From Acidobacteriota bacterium (lineage in GTDB: Bacteria; Acidobacteriota; Terriglobia; Acidiferrales; UBA7541): DNA of 64,000 bases. The stretch covers positions 1 to 64,000 of the forward strand of contig JABCZG010000002.1 in NCBI GenBank assembly GCA_013289835.1. Direction: 5' to 3'. Below the pieces are notes generated by a model that saw only the letters and a program-made list of their open reading frames with translations, was not told the origin of the DNA and did not search any database. Within the stretch, counting starts at the first letter, position 1; each line of letters begins with the position of its first letter. This document shows positions 28,587 through 36,686 of this stretch, piece after piece. Made by a program: the position numbers and the translations under genes.

Positions 28587-29291
28587 ATGACCAACTCCAC
28601 CTCTCCCGTCTTCCTCGCCGAACAGCGCTCTTGGTCCTACTGGTTCGCCGACGGCTTACCCCAGCTCCTGATCGGCATTTCCGCCATACTATTCGGCTTC
28701 TACTTCGTTTACAGCGGCTCCCCCTCGGCAAGCCGGACCGCATCCCTACTGGCCATCGTTGGCTTCGGCATTTACCTCCTGCTGACCGTTCGCGCCGCCC
28801 AAATCGTGGAGTGGCTCAAAGCGCGTATCACGTACCCCCGAACCGGGTACGCTGCGTCCCCCTACTTTGCCGCCAAGGATGGCCTTGCCTGCTCCCCACC
28901 CCTAAATTTGACCCCCGTCCAGGACCCCAACGCCCCCGCCATCGCCGAAATCAAGCGCGCTCGCGAATCGCGCAATCGCCGCCTCTCTCTTACCTACCTC
29001 CTTCTCGGCGCCACCTCCCTCGCCATCTGGTTCGTCAATGTCTCCTGGATCTGCACCCTCACCGCCCTCGTCATGGCCATCATCCTTTGGCTCGGCACCC
29101 GCACCGACAAAAGCATCTCCTTCCTCGTCGTACTCGGCTTTCCCGTGGTGGGCTTCTACGTGGACACCCTCAAAGTCGCGCCCCATTTTCGCGTCGGCTA
29201 CTTCATTCTAGGCGTCGGCTTCCTGTTCCTCCTCGAAGGCCTCATCTCTCTCCTCCTCTATCTCCGCCGCAACCCGGTCGTGCAAGCATGA
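28587..29291 (+). CDS. Membrane protein of unknown function, first of a pair
   Basis: A 234-residue integral membrane protein with about six hydrophobic segments (LPQLLIGISAILFGFYFVY, TASLLAIVGFGIYLLLTV, LTYLLLGATSLAIWFVNVSW, ICTLTALVMAIILWLG, SFLVVLGFPVVGFYV, GYFILGVGFLFLLEGLISLLLYL). Between the second and third is a cytoplasmic loop starting RITYPRTGYA, a phrase shared with the next gene. AAAGGAG lies 8 bp before ATG. The ATGA overlap couples it to the next gene. Confidence 0.75.
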   Translation: MTNSTSPVFLAEQRSWSYWFADGLPQLLIGISAILFGFYFVYSGSPSASRTASLLAIVGFGIYLLLTVRAAQIVEWLKARITYPRTGYAASPYFAAKDGLACSPPLNLTPVQDPNAPAIAEIKRARESRNRRLSLTYLLLGATSLAIWFVNVSWICTLTALVMAIILWLGTRTDKSISFLVVLGFPVVGFYVDTLKVAPHFRVGYFILGVGFLFLLEGLISLLLYLRRNPVVQA

Positions 29292-29929
29292 CGCTCTTTC
29301 CGTCTCCGCTTGCGGAGAGTGGGCAAACCGCTAAGCGGAAAGCACTTGGAAATATCGACCCGGCCGGATTGACGAGGATCTTCACGGGAGTGGCGTACAT
29401 CCTCTACGGCCTCGCCTTGGGTCCGCACTGGAATGTTCACCCGCCGCTATCGACGTTCTTCGGTTTCCTGATAGTCCTGCTGGTGATTGTGGCGATCCCC
29501 TATTCGGGCGAGAAGTTTCTTGACTGGCTCAAGGGCAAGATCGTCTATCCGCGTACAGGGTATGTGCTCGTAGACGGACCGATAGGGGTGCCCGCGGAGC
29601 CATCATTGTTCCGAACTCTTACATTCGCTTTGGTTTTTTTCTCGATCGCGGCCGGTCTCTTTCTTTTCATGTTCCAATCTACAAAGTGGATTTTTCTTTT
29701 CGCCGGAGGCCTAGCCGTGGCAAACAGTTATGGCTCCGCTTCCAGGAATTGGCTCAGACTCCTGGCGATTCTGGGCCTGACGGCAACTGTTGTCCTTTTG
29801 AACATTGGTTTTGCCGAGCGATTCGGGATATTTCTGGGTGGGCTGGGTGCGGTAAAGATTGTGGATGGAGCGGCCACTCTTTTTCTATACGTGCGGCGCA
29901 ATCCAGTGGCGAGGATGCCTCAAGAATGA
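29288..29929 (+). CDS. Membrane protein of unknown function, second of a pair
   Basis: A 213-residue membrane protein related to the preceding one: both have a Trp-Leu-Lys helix followed by a YPRTGY phrase (KIVYPRTGYVL here) and end in a YVRRNPV/YLRRNPV tail. Five or six hydrophobic segments are visible. The start at 29288 overlaps the previous stop (ATGA). A much longer open frame reaches back to 27383, but the extra part is the antisense of the zinc-ribbon genes and is not real. It overlaps the regulator downstream in the same way. Confidence 0.75.
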   Translation: MTLFPSPLAESGQTAKRKALGNIDPAGLTRIFTGVAYILYGLALGPHWNVHPPLSTFFGFLIVLLVIVAIPYSGEKFLDWLKGKIVYPRTGYVLVDGPIGVPAEPSLFRTLTFALVFFSIAAGLFLFMFQSTKWIFLFAGGLAVANSYGSASRNWLRLLAILGLTATVVLLNIGFAERFGIFLGGLGAVKIVDGAATLFLYVRRNPVARMPQE

Positions 29930-30249
29930 CTCCCGATCTGCAAGCTTTGGCGACGCTAGACCGCGTCATTCACGAGCCCGCGCGCCTCATGATCATGACC
30001 GTGCTGTACGCGGTCACCGAGGCGGACTTCCTCTACCTCCAGCGCGAATGTGGGCTCACGCAGGGGAACCTGTCAAGCCATCTCGCCAAGCTCGAAGAAG
30101 CCGGCTACGTCGCCATCTGCAAAACCTTCAAAGGCAAATACCCCTTGACCATCTGCAGCCTCACCAAAAACGGTCGCGAAGCCTTCGAAGACTATGTCCG
30201 CAAAATGCAATACGTCGCCGGCGCCACCGGCAACGGCAATGACCGTTAA
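29926..30249 (+). CDS. Winged-helix transcriptional regulator
   Basis: A 107-residue DNA-binding protein of the winged-helix type related to ArsR/MarR folds (HTH_34-like). LDRVIHEPARLMIMTVLY is the first helix, LTQGNLSSHLAKLEEAGYVAI the recognition region, and FKGKYPLTICSLTKNGREAFEDYV the wing and dimer helix. There is no metal-binding Cys cluster. The start overlaps the previous stop by ATGA, so it belongs to the three-gene operon and probably controls it through the palindrome at 28.55 kb. Confidence 0.85.
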   Translation: MTPDLQALATLDRVIHEPARLMIMTVLYAVTEADFLYLQRECGLTQGNLSSHLAKLEEAGYVAICKTFKGKYPLTICSLTKNGREAFEDYVRKMQYVAGATGNGNDR

Positions 30250-30276
30250 TCTGTCTCTATTCCCTCTAAATTATCC

Positions 30277-30304
30277 TTGACTAATGTTACGACTGTGCTA
30301 TAAT
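30277..30304 (+). promoter_or_regulatory. Near-consensus sigma-70 promoter
   Basis: TTGACT (30277-30282) and a perfect TATAAT (30299-30304) are 16 bp apart, the best housekeeping promoter in the window. The expected transcription start, about 7 bp past the -10, falls on the ATG at 30311, which would give a leaderless message. Confidence 0.8.
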
Positions 30305-30310
30305 TTGCGT

Positions 30311-30622
30311 ATGTTGAGTGGGAAGGTCGCCCTGCCAGCTCCCCCGGCCAAGGCACCTATCCCTAAGCCTCAGGGTTTCTCCCCTAAGCCCTTCATTTGC
30401 CACACATCCGGCAAATCATCCAATTCCCCCACTTTTTCGAGTGCATTCGCGTCTGCAACTCCTTTAGAATCAGCCAGCCTTATCCCTAAGCTCTTTGTTT
30501 GCCACACTTACGCAAAACGCGCCCATAACTCCTTTCCTTGCCACACTTCCAAAAACAAAAGGCTTAAAGTCCTTTGTTTGCCAGACATCCGAGAAACGGG
30601 GGTGGGGAGGGGTTTTTGTTAA
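30311..30622 (+). CDS. Candidate leaderless ORF with repeated CHT peptide motif
   Basis: A 103-residue frame beginning exactly where the upstream promoter should start transcription. It encodes a degenerate repeat: PFICHTSGKS, LFVCHTYAKR, SFPCHTSKNK and VLCLPDIRET. At DNA level, TTTGCCACAC-like cores occur at 30396, 30498, 30537 and 30577; the last three are about 40 bp apart. It has no known domain, signal peptide or ribosome binding site. It may be an unusual small protein or a non-coding repeat element that happens to be open. Confidence 0.35.
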   Translation: MLSGKVALPAPPAKAPIPKPQGFSPKPFICHTSGKSSNSPTFSSAFASATPLESASLIPKLFVCHTYAKRAHNSFPCHTSKNKRLKVLCLPDIRETGVGRGFC

Positions 30623-30697
30623 CTAGGATTTCCAGACGAATGGCCCCCCGGGCCGCACTTGCGTCTTTTCGTCACCTTCGCCCGTAGTGCAGTTAGA

Positions 30698-31321
30698 ATG
30701 AGCGCCACGACTTCATGCCTGACCGCACACCGTTCAGCTTCCCTGTTCTCCGCGCTGATGGCCGATGAAGCCAAATCCATCGCTCGCGGTCTGCAGCGCC
30801 GCGACCCGGATTTGCTCGATCGCCTTATCGAGCAGTATCAATACCGCCTGTTCCGCTATCTGGTCTACATCACCGGAAACAAAGAGCGCGCCGAAGATTT
30901 TTTTCAGGAAACCTGGATCCGCGTCCTCGAACGCGGCCACCAGTACGACGGCAAATCCAAATTTGAAGCCTGGCTCTTCGCCATCGCCCGCCACCTGGTC
31001 ATTGACTGGCAGCGCTCAAAGAAGCCGCAAAGCCTCGACACGCTGACCGACCCCGAGCAGGAAAGCCCGCTCCAACTCGCGAATGAAACGGAGCCTTCGC
31101 CGCTACACCAAGTCTTGAGCCGCGAGAGCGAAGAAAACGTCCAAGCCTCACTGAGCCAAATCCCCGCTATCTATCGCGAAGTCCTCGTCCTGCGTTTCCA
31201 GGAAGAATTGCAAATCGAAGAGATGGCCGGCGTCCTCAGCGTCCCGCTCTCCACCGTAAAATCGCGCCTTTACCGCGGACTCCAAGCGCTCCGTGGCGCG
31301 TTGCAAGGAGGCGCCGTATGA
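30698..31321 (+). CDS. ECF-type RNA polymerase sigma factor
   Basis: About 207 residues. Region 2 contains YRLFRYLVYITGNKERAEDFFQETWIRVLE, and region 4 contains YREVLVLRFQEELQIEEMAGVL with the helix-turn-helix PLSTVKSRLYRGLQAL. There is no sigma 1.1 or sigma 3, typical of ECF factors. Starts at 30698 and 30758 are both possible, and neither has a good ribosome binding site; the conserved part begins after the second. The stop overlaps the next gene (ATGA), which encodes its probable anti-sigma factor. Confidence 0.88.
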   Translation: MSATTSCLTAHRSASLFSALMADEAKSIARGLQRRDPDLLDRLIEQYQYRLFRYLVYITGNKERAEDFFQETWIRVLERGHQYDGKSKFEAWLFAIARHLVIDWQRSKKPQSLDTLTDPEQESPLQLANETEPSPLHQVLSRESEENVQASLSQIPAIYREVLVLRFQEELQIEEMAGVLSVPLSTVKSRLYRGLQALRGALQGGAV

Positions 31322-31806
31322 ATCAAGAAATCCATGCACGCGCCGAACGACTCATCGCACAGGAACGCGTCGAAGGCATCCCTCCAGCCGACCACGATTG
31401 GCTCAGCACGCACCTGCAAGAATGCTCGCGCTGCGCCGAACACGCGCGTCACACCGAGCATGCCCTGCGCTCGCTGCGGACCATGGCTATCGCCGTCCCC
31501 AGCGGGCTCGCCAGCCGCACGCAATTCCGCGTTCGGCTGCGCGCCCAGGAATTGCGCGAACGCGAACCGCAACGCCGCGCGCTCTGGCTGGCCTGCGCCG
31601 TTTCCTGGGCCTTCGGAATTGCCAGCGCTCCGTATGTCTGGCGTTTGTTCCAATGGTTCGGGGAGCGCACCGGTGTTCCGAAACTCGTCTGGGAACTGGG
31701 CTTTGGTTTGTGGTGGACGATTCCCGCGCTGTTCTTTGTGGTCGTCGTGTTGATGGAGAAACTGCGCCAGGGCAACGAATCGGACTGGACGCGGCAAAGC
31801 AGATAA
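31318..31806 (+). CDS. Zinc-finger anti-sigma factor, membrane anchored
   Basis: A 162-residue protein with a zf-HC2-like motif, HLQECSRCAEHA (HxxxCxxC), near residue 32, typical of ZAS-type anti-sigma factors. Two hydrophobic segments follow (LWLACAVSWAFGIASAPYVW and LWWTIPALFFVVVVLME). It should hold the preceding sigma factor at the membrane until a signal arrives; the trigger is unknown. Translational coupling with the sigma gene supports the pairing. Confidence 0.8.
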   Translation: MNQEIHARAERLIAQERVEGIPPADHDWLSTHLQECSRCAEHARHTEHALRSLRTMAIAVPSGLASRTQFRVRLRAQELREREPQRRALWLACAVSWAFGIASAPYVWRLFQWFGERTGVPKLVWELGFGLWWTIPALFFVVVVLMEKLRQGNESDWTRQSR

Positions 31807-31835
31807 ACGGATTTGAGTGGAGCGAAAGGAAAGAT

Positions 31836-32477
31836 ATGGCAGATTATCAGCAAAAAATAACGGATTCACTCAATGAGCGAAAGCGCCTCAACCAGTTGCG
31901 CCGGAGAAAGGAAAAGCTCCGCTTCTGGAGCGAGTTTGGCATTGTTCCGCGCTGGCTGAAGGTCCTGGTGGCCCTGCTCTATCTGATAGCGGTAGGTGTC
32001 GCCCTCACCATCAACGCCTCGTTCCGGAATGGTCCCAACGGAAATGAAATGTTCCCGCCGGACTTGAAGGACATGCCGGGCTTGGCCCAGCTCGCGCTTT
32101 TCGGCGTGGTCACCCTAATGTCGCTGTTCATCGCGAGTTTCATTTTCATGATCGCCTACGTCAATCGCGACGCCAGCCGCCGCGGCATGAACTCCGCCCT
32201 TTGGACCATCCTGGTCCTCATTTTTCTGCCTACCTGGGGCCTCATCGGTTTCGTCATCTATCTTCTGATGCGCGAGCCCTTGCCCTACCCCTGCCCCGAA
32301 TGCGGCACCGTAGTAAACGCCCGCTTCAACTTTTGCCCTAACTGCAAATGCAACCTCCATCCCTCCTGCCCCCAATGCAAACTCGAAGTAGGCGAGCTCG
32401 ACAAATTTTGCCCCCACTGCGGCAACGATTTGAAAGCACCTGCCAGCGAAGAAGCGATACAGCGAAGTTCTACCTAG
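31836..32477 (+). CDS. Membrane protein with C-terminal zinc ribbons
   Basis: A 213-residue protein. An N-terminal basic coiled helix (LNERKRLNQLRRRKEKL) precedes three hydrophobic helices (LKVLVALLYLIAVGVALTI, LALFGVVTLMSLFIASFIFMI, ALWTILVLIFLPTWGLIGFVIYLL). The C-terminus has successive zinc ribbons, CPECGTVVNARFNFCPNC and CPQCKLEVGELDKFCPHC. AAGGA lies 5 bp before ATG 31836. It follows the anti-sigma gene by 29 bp and may belong to the same operon. Function is unknown. Confidence 0.75.
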   Translation: MADYQQKITDSLNERKRLNQLRRRKEKLRFWSEFGIVPRWLKVLVALLYLIAVGVALTINASFRNGPNGNEMFPPDLKDMPGLAQLALFGVVTLMSLFIASFIFMIAYVNRDASRRGMNSALWTILVLIFLPTWGLIGFVIYLLMREPLPYPCPECGTVVNARFNFCPNCKCNLHPSCPQCKLEVGELDKFCPHCGNDLKAPASEEAIQRSST

Positions 32478-32587
32478 TTTGCAGATTCAGTAGTTCTCAG
32501 AAGTGTCCGACGGCGATTGTGAACAGCTGCTTGACACCGGCAAATCTTAGCCTGCGTTCATGATAAACTTGAGTTCCAGGAAATCAC

Positions 32588-32803
32588 ATGAAGCCACGGC
32601 GAAAATTCACGGTGTTGATCGAGCGAGACGAAGAAGGATTTTACGTAGCCACGGTTCCGGCCCTCCGTGGATGCCACACTCAGGCTAAGAAACTTGACAC
32701 GCTGATGAAACGCGTGCGCGAAGTTATTCAGCTTTGCCTGGAAGCTGAAAACAACCACCCCTGCCCGCTCGAACTTGTCGGCATCCAACAAATCTCACTA
32801 TGA
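32588..32803 (+). CDS. hicB: HicB-like antitoxin
   Basis: A 71-residue HicB-like protein with the partial RNase-H fold: FTVLIERDEEGFYVATVPALRGCHTQ followed by KKLDTLMKRVREVIQLCLE. In intact systems it neutralises the HicA mRNA interferase and represses the operon. Here its partner is truncated, so it is an orphan or relic antitoxin. The stop overlaps the hicA remnant start (ATGA), the usual coupled arrangement. Confidence 0.85.
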   Translation: MKPRRKFTVLIERDEEGFYVATVPALRGCHTQAKKLDTLMKRVREVIQLCLEAENNHPCPLELVGIQQISL

Positions 32804-32949
32804 CCCGGCTTCCCCGCGTCAAGGGAAGAGAAATTGTCCGCGCTCTCGAAAAGGCAGGCTTCGCCATCGACCGGACTCGCGGGAGTCATACGGTGATCTC
32901 CCGCACGATTTCTCGAGCGGCAGGCTCATCCTGGGGAACCACAAAGTAG
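32800..32949 (+). pseudogene. hicA: Truncated hicA toxin remnant
   Basis: The first 30 residues match HicA well (LPRVKGREIVRALEKAGFAIDRTRGSH), the double-stranded RNA-binding-like toxin start. The frame then diverges at HTVISRT and ends after 49 codons. The catalytic His region and the rest of the fold are gone. The break point coincides with the end of the convergent zinc-ribbon gene (stop at 32886), whose 3' end it overlaps. I infer a deletion or recombination join. Confidence 0.75.
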
Positions 32950-33968
32950 CGGAGCCTCCCCGGCGCGATCCCCTCCGACCGGTACGGGATCCGGTTCTCG
33001 AAGAGGCAATCTTCAAGGAGCTTTCCGAAGGCCGCGTCTCCGCCGGCCCATATCTCAATGCTAGCAGCGGCAGGATTCCACGCCTGACGTTCGACAGTCA
33101 CGCGGGAGTCAGGCTTCTCGGGAAAATCCGAACTGATTTCGTTTCCGAAGAAGGGGCTATCTTGAACCCCGTCGAGGATCTCTCTCACCCGGGGCAAGTC
33201 ACCGCGAAAGACTCGGACCAAATATTTGGGCCGGGGCATCGCGAGTTCAAAAACAAGGTGGTCGCTGCTGGATTGGACGTGGTGGCGAATCCCGTTTTCG
33301 CGTAACAGCGCGACAACCCTGCTTACTGCTACGGGATCACCGCCTCGCCATACCATTTCCAGACGGTCCCCCCGGTCTTTTTCACTGAGCGGCCGACCTC
33401 GCAGTTCTTCGGGAACGAGTCCCACGCCACAGATCGTACAGAGCTGAAACTGGGCATCGTATTCCGTATCGCAGAGAGGACAATACTTGATGGCGCCGGG
33501 AACCGCTGCCGTCGAAGTGGGTTCTGCTTCGTTGATAGGCTCGACAATCAATTGCGCTCGGCAGCTCGGACACACAGCAAGTGATGAAGAACAGGCGGAC
33601 GAGCAGTTGTAGCAAATCTGCGTCCGTAATTTGCGGGTTGCCCCAGTCGTCCAATGAAGGATGGAGGCAGCAGCAACGTTTAAGCCGCGTTCCAGATCCG
33701 ACGCGAGCAAGTGAATCGTGGAGTCGCGGTGCGCTATGGAGCCGATCAGCCCGCCAAGAGTTCTCTCCGCGCGTTCTGGAATTCCGGCCTCGAAGAGTGC
33801 GGCGTTGACAATGTCAAATTCTTCGAGGCCGCGGCCCTTCCACAGCAGCCGTGGCGGATTCATCCGCACGTTTTCTGCATCGAGTGAGGCCACCAGCTTG
33901 GCCTCGCACGAAGCGCATCGTTCGCTGCTTTCCTGGTATTCGGCACCGCACAAGGGACAATATTTCAT
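32886..33968 (-). CDS. Large zinc-ribbon/DUF2007-like protein
   Basis: A 360-residue member of the family: an N-terminal ribbon CPLCGAEYQESSERCASC, an alpha/beta unit (LLWKGRGLEEFDIVNAALFEAGI), a second ribbon-like pair (CYNCSSACSSSLAVCPSC), a third ribbon (CPLCDTEYDAQFQLCTIC) and two more units (MVWRGGDPVAVSRVVALLRENGI; IEIWAGGDAAFGKLLEDCLFENRI). It ends REIVREITV, lacking the EGVPPE tail of its relatives, right at the hicA junction. It follows the thiolase gene by 14 bp and is probably co-transcribed. Function is unknown. Confidence 0.75.
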   Translation of the reverse strand: MKYCPLCGAEYQESSERCASCEAKLVASLDAENVRMNPPRLLWKGRGLEEFDIVNAALFEAGIPERAERTLGGLIGSIAHRDSTIHLLASDLERGLNVAAASILHWTTGATRKLRTQICYNCSSACSSSLAVCPSCRAQLIVEPINEAEPTSTAAVPGAIKYCPLCDTEYDAQFQLCTICGVGLVPEELRGRPLSEKDRGDRLEMVWRGGDPVAVSRVVALLRENGIRHHVQSSSDHLVFELAMPRPKYLVRVFRGDLPRVREILDGVQDSPFFGNEISSDFPEKPDSRVTVERQAWNPAAASIEIWAGGDAAFGKLLEDCLFENRIPYRSEGIAPGRLRYFVVPQDEPAAREIVREITV

Positions 33969-33982
33969 AAAAGCAGACGCTT

Positions 33983-35173
33983 TCAGTATCTTTCGACGGC
34001 GAGGGCCACGGCGTTCCCGCCGCCGAGGCAGAGGGCGGCGATGCCGCGCTTAAGGTTGCGGCGTTGCAATTCGTAGAGCAGCGTGACGAGAATGCGCGCG
34101 CCGCTTGCGCCGATCGGATGGCCGAGAGCAACGGCGCCGCCGTTCACGTTCACTTTTTCGGGATTGAGCTTGAGCTGGCGTGTAACGGCAATCGCCGCGA
34201 CGGCGAACGCTTCGTTCAGTTCGACGAGATCAACATCTTTGTCGCGATCCCACCCGGTTTTTGCGAGCAATTTTTCGACCGCCTCCACCGGCGCCATCAT
34301 CACCCACTTTGGCTCCACGCCACTTACGGCTTGCGCGACGATTCGGGCGATCGGATTTTTTCCGAGCCGCGCCGCATTCCGCTCACTGGTCACAATTAAC
34401 GCCGCCGCTCCGTCGTTCGTGCCGGGAGCATTGCCCGCCGTCACCGTGCCGTCTTTCTTGAACGCCGGCTTCAATTTCGCCAGCGCTTCCATCGAGGTAT
34501 CCTCGCGCGGCGATTCATCGTACTTGATCACCAGAGGCTCGCCCTTTTTCTGTGGTACTTCGATCGGCAAAATCTGCGCTTCAAAAAAACACGATTTCCG
34601 CGCGCGTACCGCTTTCTGGTGGCTCTCCACAGCAAACCTGTCCTGCTCCTCGCGCGTGATGCCGTATTTCTCCGCAACCAGCTCGCCCGTCATCCCCATG
34701 TGAAAATTTTCGTAAGCGTCCCACAACCCGTCATTGATCATCGAATCGACAAGTTTTCCATCCCCGATGCGATAACCGGTTCTCGCCTGCGGCAGCAGAT
34801 ACGGGCAATTGGACATGGACTCCATCCCGCCCGCCACGACGATTTCCGATTCGCCAAGCTGCACCGCCTGCGCCGCCAGCGCGACAGCTTTCAGTCCGGA
34901 GCCGCAAACCTTGTTAATCGTCATCGCCGCGACACGCGCGTCACATCCACCTTTCAACGCAGCTTGCCGAGCAGGATTTTGTCCGAGCCCCGCCTGCACC
35001 ACATTGCCGAGAATGGCCTCATCCACCAACTTGGCATCGAGACCAGAACGGCGGATCGCTTCGGCAACAATCTTGCCGCCAAGCTCTGGCGCGGAGAATC
35101 CGGCCAGGCCGCCTTGAAATCTTCCAATAGGCGTGCGAACAGCAGAGAGAATGACGGGGATTTCCGTACTCAT
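33983..35173 (-). CDS. Acetyl-CoA C-acetyltransferase (thiolase)
   Basis: A 396-residue thiolase condensing two acetyl-CoA into acetoacetyl-CoA, or cleaving it. The nucleophilic Cys is in [12 protein letters not shown], the catalytic His in [16 protein letters not shown], and the second Cys in [17 protein letters not shown] lies 7 bp before ATG 35173; an upstream in-frame start adds an unconserved basic stretch. With the 3-hydroxybutyryl-CoA dehydrogenase at 25 kb it forms two consecutive steps towards hydroxybutyrate or fatty-acid intermediates, though the genes are not adjacent. Confidence 0.95.
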   Translation of the reverse strand: MSTEIPVILSAVRTPIGRFQGGLAGFSAPELGGKIVAEAIRRSGLDAKLVDEAILGNVVQAGLGQNPARQAALKGGCDARVAAMTINKVCGSGLKAVALAAQAVQLGESEIVVAGGMESMSNCPYLLPQARTGYRIGDGKLVDSMINDGLWDAYENFHMGMTGELVAEKYGITREEQDRFAVESHQKAVRARKSCFFEAQILPIEVPQKKGEPLVIKYDESPREDTSMEALAKLKPAFKKDGTVTAGNAPGTNDGAAALIVTSERNAARLGKNPIARIVAQAVSGVEPKWVMMAPVEAVEKLLAKTGWDRDKDVDLVELNEAFAVAAIAVTRQLKLNPEKVNVNGGAVALGHPIGASGARILVTLLYELQRRNLKRGIAALCLGGGNAVALAVERY

Positions 35174-35299
35174 GCGAAGCCTCCAGCGGAGAGACACACC
35201 ATTATAGCGCGATTGGAAAACGGAGGCTTTTGCGGACGACACAACTCCGAGGGCGGAGAATTATCCGCCCTCGGAAATTTACTCAGCGTTGTTCAGCGG

Positions 35300-35833
35300 T
35301 TAATTCGTCGCGGCTTCAGCCGCGCCCGGCTGCCCTTCATCCGCGCTCGGACCGTAAAGTCCGGGCACAGCCACTCCGAGCAACCGGAAGTACACCGTGA
35401 GCTGCCCGCGATGATGATAGAGGTGATTGAGGCACATTCCACGAATGCAAGCCACCCGCGGCATGGCGAAAATCTTCTGCCCTCCGGCAAGCAGCGTCCA
35501 GTCCTTCATAATTTCGGCATCGCTGACGCCCGCAAGAGCCGCGCGCGCCTCTGCGGCAGCCTTATCAAACGCTGCGAGAAGTTCCTTGCGATTGGCGATT
35601 TTGGGCGGCTCGAAGGAGGGACCGCCGACGGGAGCGTAGTCCAACTCCTGCGTATTGATCGTCATGGTGATCCACTCAGGGACGGTGCCAACGTGCCCGG
35701 CGAGCCAGCCCAGCGTCCCGGACTTCTCGTGCGGCTTCCAATTCCACTTCTCGTCCGGACAGCGTTCGAGCGTCTTCCGCGTATTCTGCATTTCCTGGTC
35801 AAATTCCGGCAGCATGGATTGTCCAATGGTCAT
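35300..35833 (-). CDS. DinB-fold protein under a lexA-type promoter
   Basis: A 177-residue DinB/YfiT-like four-helix protein. LPEFDQEMQNTRKTLERCPDEKWNWKPH begins the first helix; metal-binding His residues are expected in LGWLAGHVG and LNHLYHHRGQL. Many relatives are damage-inducible or thiol-transferase-like; the exact activity is unknown. GGGAGG lies 5 bp before ATG 35833. Its promoter carries the same 18-bp repeat as the lexA promoter, which suggests SOS control. Confidence 0.85.
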   Translation of the reverse strand: MTIGQSMLPEFDQEMQNTRKTLERCPDEKWNWKPHEKSGTLGWLAGHVGTVPEWITMTINTQELDYAPVGGPSFEPPKIANRKELLAAFDKAAAEARAALAGVSDAEIMKDWTLLAGGQKIFAMPRVACIRGMCLNHLYHHRGQLTVYFRLLGVAVPGLYGPSADEGQPGAAEAATN

Positions 35834-35872
35834 GGGATCCTCCCTCGTGGAATTCCGCAATTCAGCGCACCG

Positions 35873-35902
35873 ATACTAGGCGAATAAAAAGCGAACTGTC
35901 AA
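35873..35902 (-). promoter_or_regulatory. Promoter of the DinB-like gene with lexA-type operator
   Basis: On the minus strand TTGACA (35897-35902) and TAGTAT (35873-35878) are 18 bp apart. The spacer is GGCGAA-TAAAAA-GCGAAC when read on the plus strand (35879-35896), matching the lexA promoter site at all fixed positions, and both sites lie between the -35 and -10 boxes. Flanks are also similar (TAGGCGAA at one end, GTCAAG at the other). Confidence 0.7.
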
Positions 35903-36068
35903 GCACTTTTTTTCAGGCACCAGGAGTTCCTTCCCCGGCTTGTTCGGTCTGTCCGGCTTAGTTGCAAGCACCCGCTAATTGGTAACCTGGAATGAACAAA
36001 AATTAACAAATTTTGCCGAGGGCTCAGAGTGCTGTTGACACGCTCGACAGACAGCAGAGAATAGCGCT

Positions 36069-36617
36069 ATGGCACACCAATTCAAAACATCTTACGTGCA
36101 GGATTCCATCGATCTTTTCCACTACTACAAAAAACTCGGCGAACGCGCCATGGCGCAATGCCCCGACGAAGGGCTCTTCGCCACGCTCGACGCGGAATCC
36201 AATTCCATCGCCATCATCGTAAAACACATGTCGGGAAACATGCGCTCGCGGTGGACCGATTTCCTGACCAGTGACGGAGAAAAGCCGGACCGTCAGCGCG
36301 ACACCGAATTCGAAGAGCCGCCAAAAACGCGCGCCGAACTGATCGAACTGTGGGACCGCGGCTGGAAATATCTGTTCGACGCGCTGGCCCCGCTGAGCGA
36401 CGCAGACTTGGTGCGAACGATCACCATCCGTACCGAACCGCACTCCGTCATGCAAGCGATCAACCGCCAGGTCGCCCACTACTCCTACCACGTCGGCCAG
36501 ATCGTATTCCTGGCCAAGCACGCGTCCGCCGACAAATGGGAAGCTCTCACGGTCCCCAAGAAAAAATCCGCCGAATTTAATTGGCAAGTAGCAGCCGGCG
36601 AGAAATCGCAGCGATGA
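36069..36617 (+). CDS. DinB-like DUF1572 family protein
   Basis: A 182-residue soluble four-helix protein of the DUF1572 branch of the DinB superfamily: SIDLFHYYKKLGERAMAQ, SIAIIVKHMSGNMRSRWTDFLTSDGEK, and INRQVAHYSYHVGQIVFLAK, where conserved His residues (KH, AH, YH) are the probable metal ligands. Function is unknown. A TTGACA lies about 35 bp upstream with a weak -10. It is divergent from the other DinB-fold gene, separated by 235 bp, and does not share its operator. Confidence 0.82.
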   Translation: MAHQFKTSYVQDSIDLFHYYKKLGERAMAQCPDEGLFATLDAESNSIAIIVKHMSGNMRSRWTDFLTSDGEKPDRQRDTEFEEPPKTRAELIELWDRGWKYLFDALAPLSDADLVRTITIRTEPHSVMQAINRQVAHYSYHVGQIVFLAKHASADKWEALTVPKKKSAEFNWQVAAGEKSQR

Positions 36618-36686
36618 TGGCGAGCCTCCGGCATCAGTGACTTGATTTAATTGCCTGCTCAGAAACCGCGTGCTAGTCTCGCGACA

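Noticed and set aside
27383..29287. N-terminal 635 codons of an 848-codon plus-strand frame
   Set aside because: Antisense to the zinc-ribbon genes and overlapping the first membrane-protein gene; His/Arg/Pro-rich output. Only the part from 29288 is a real gene.
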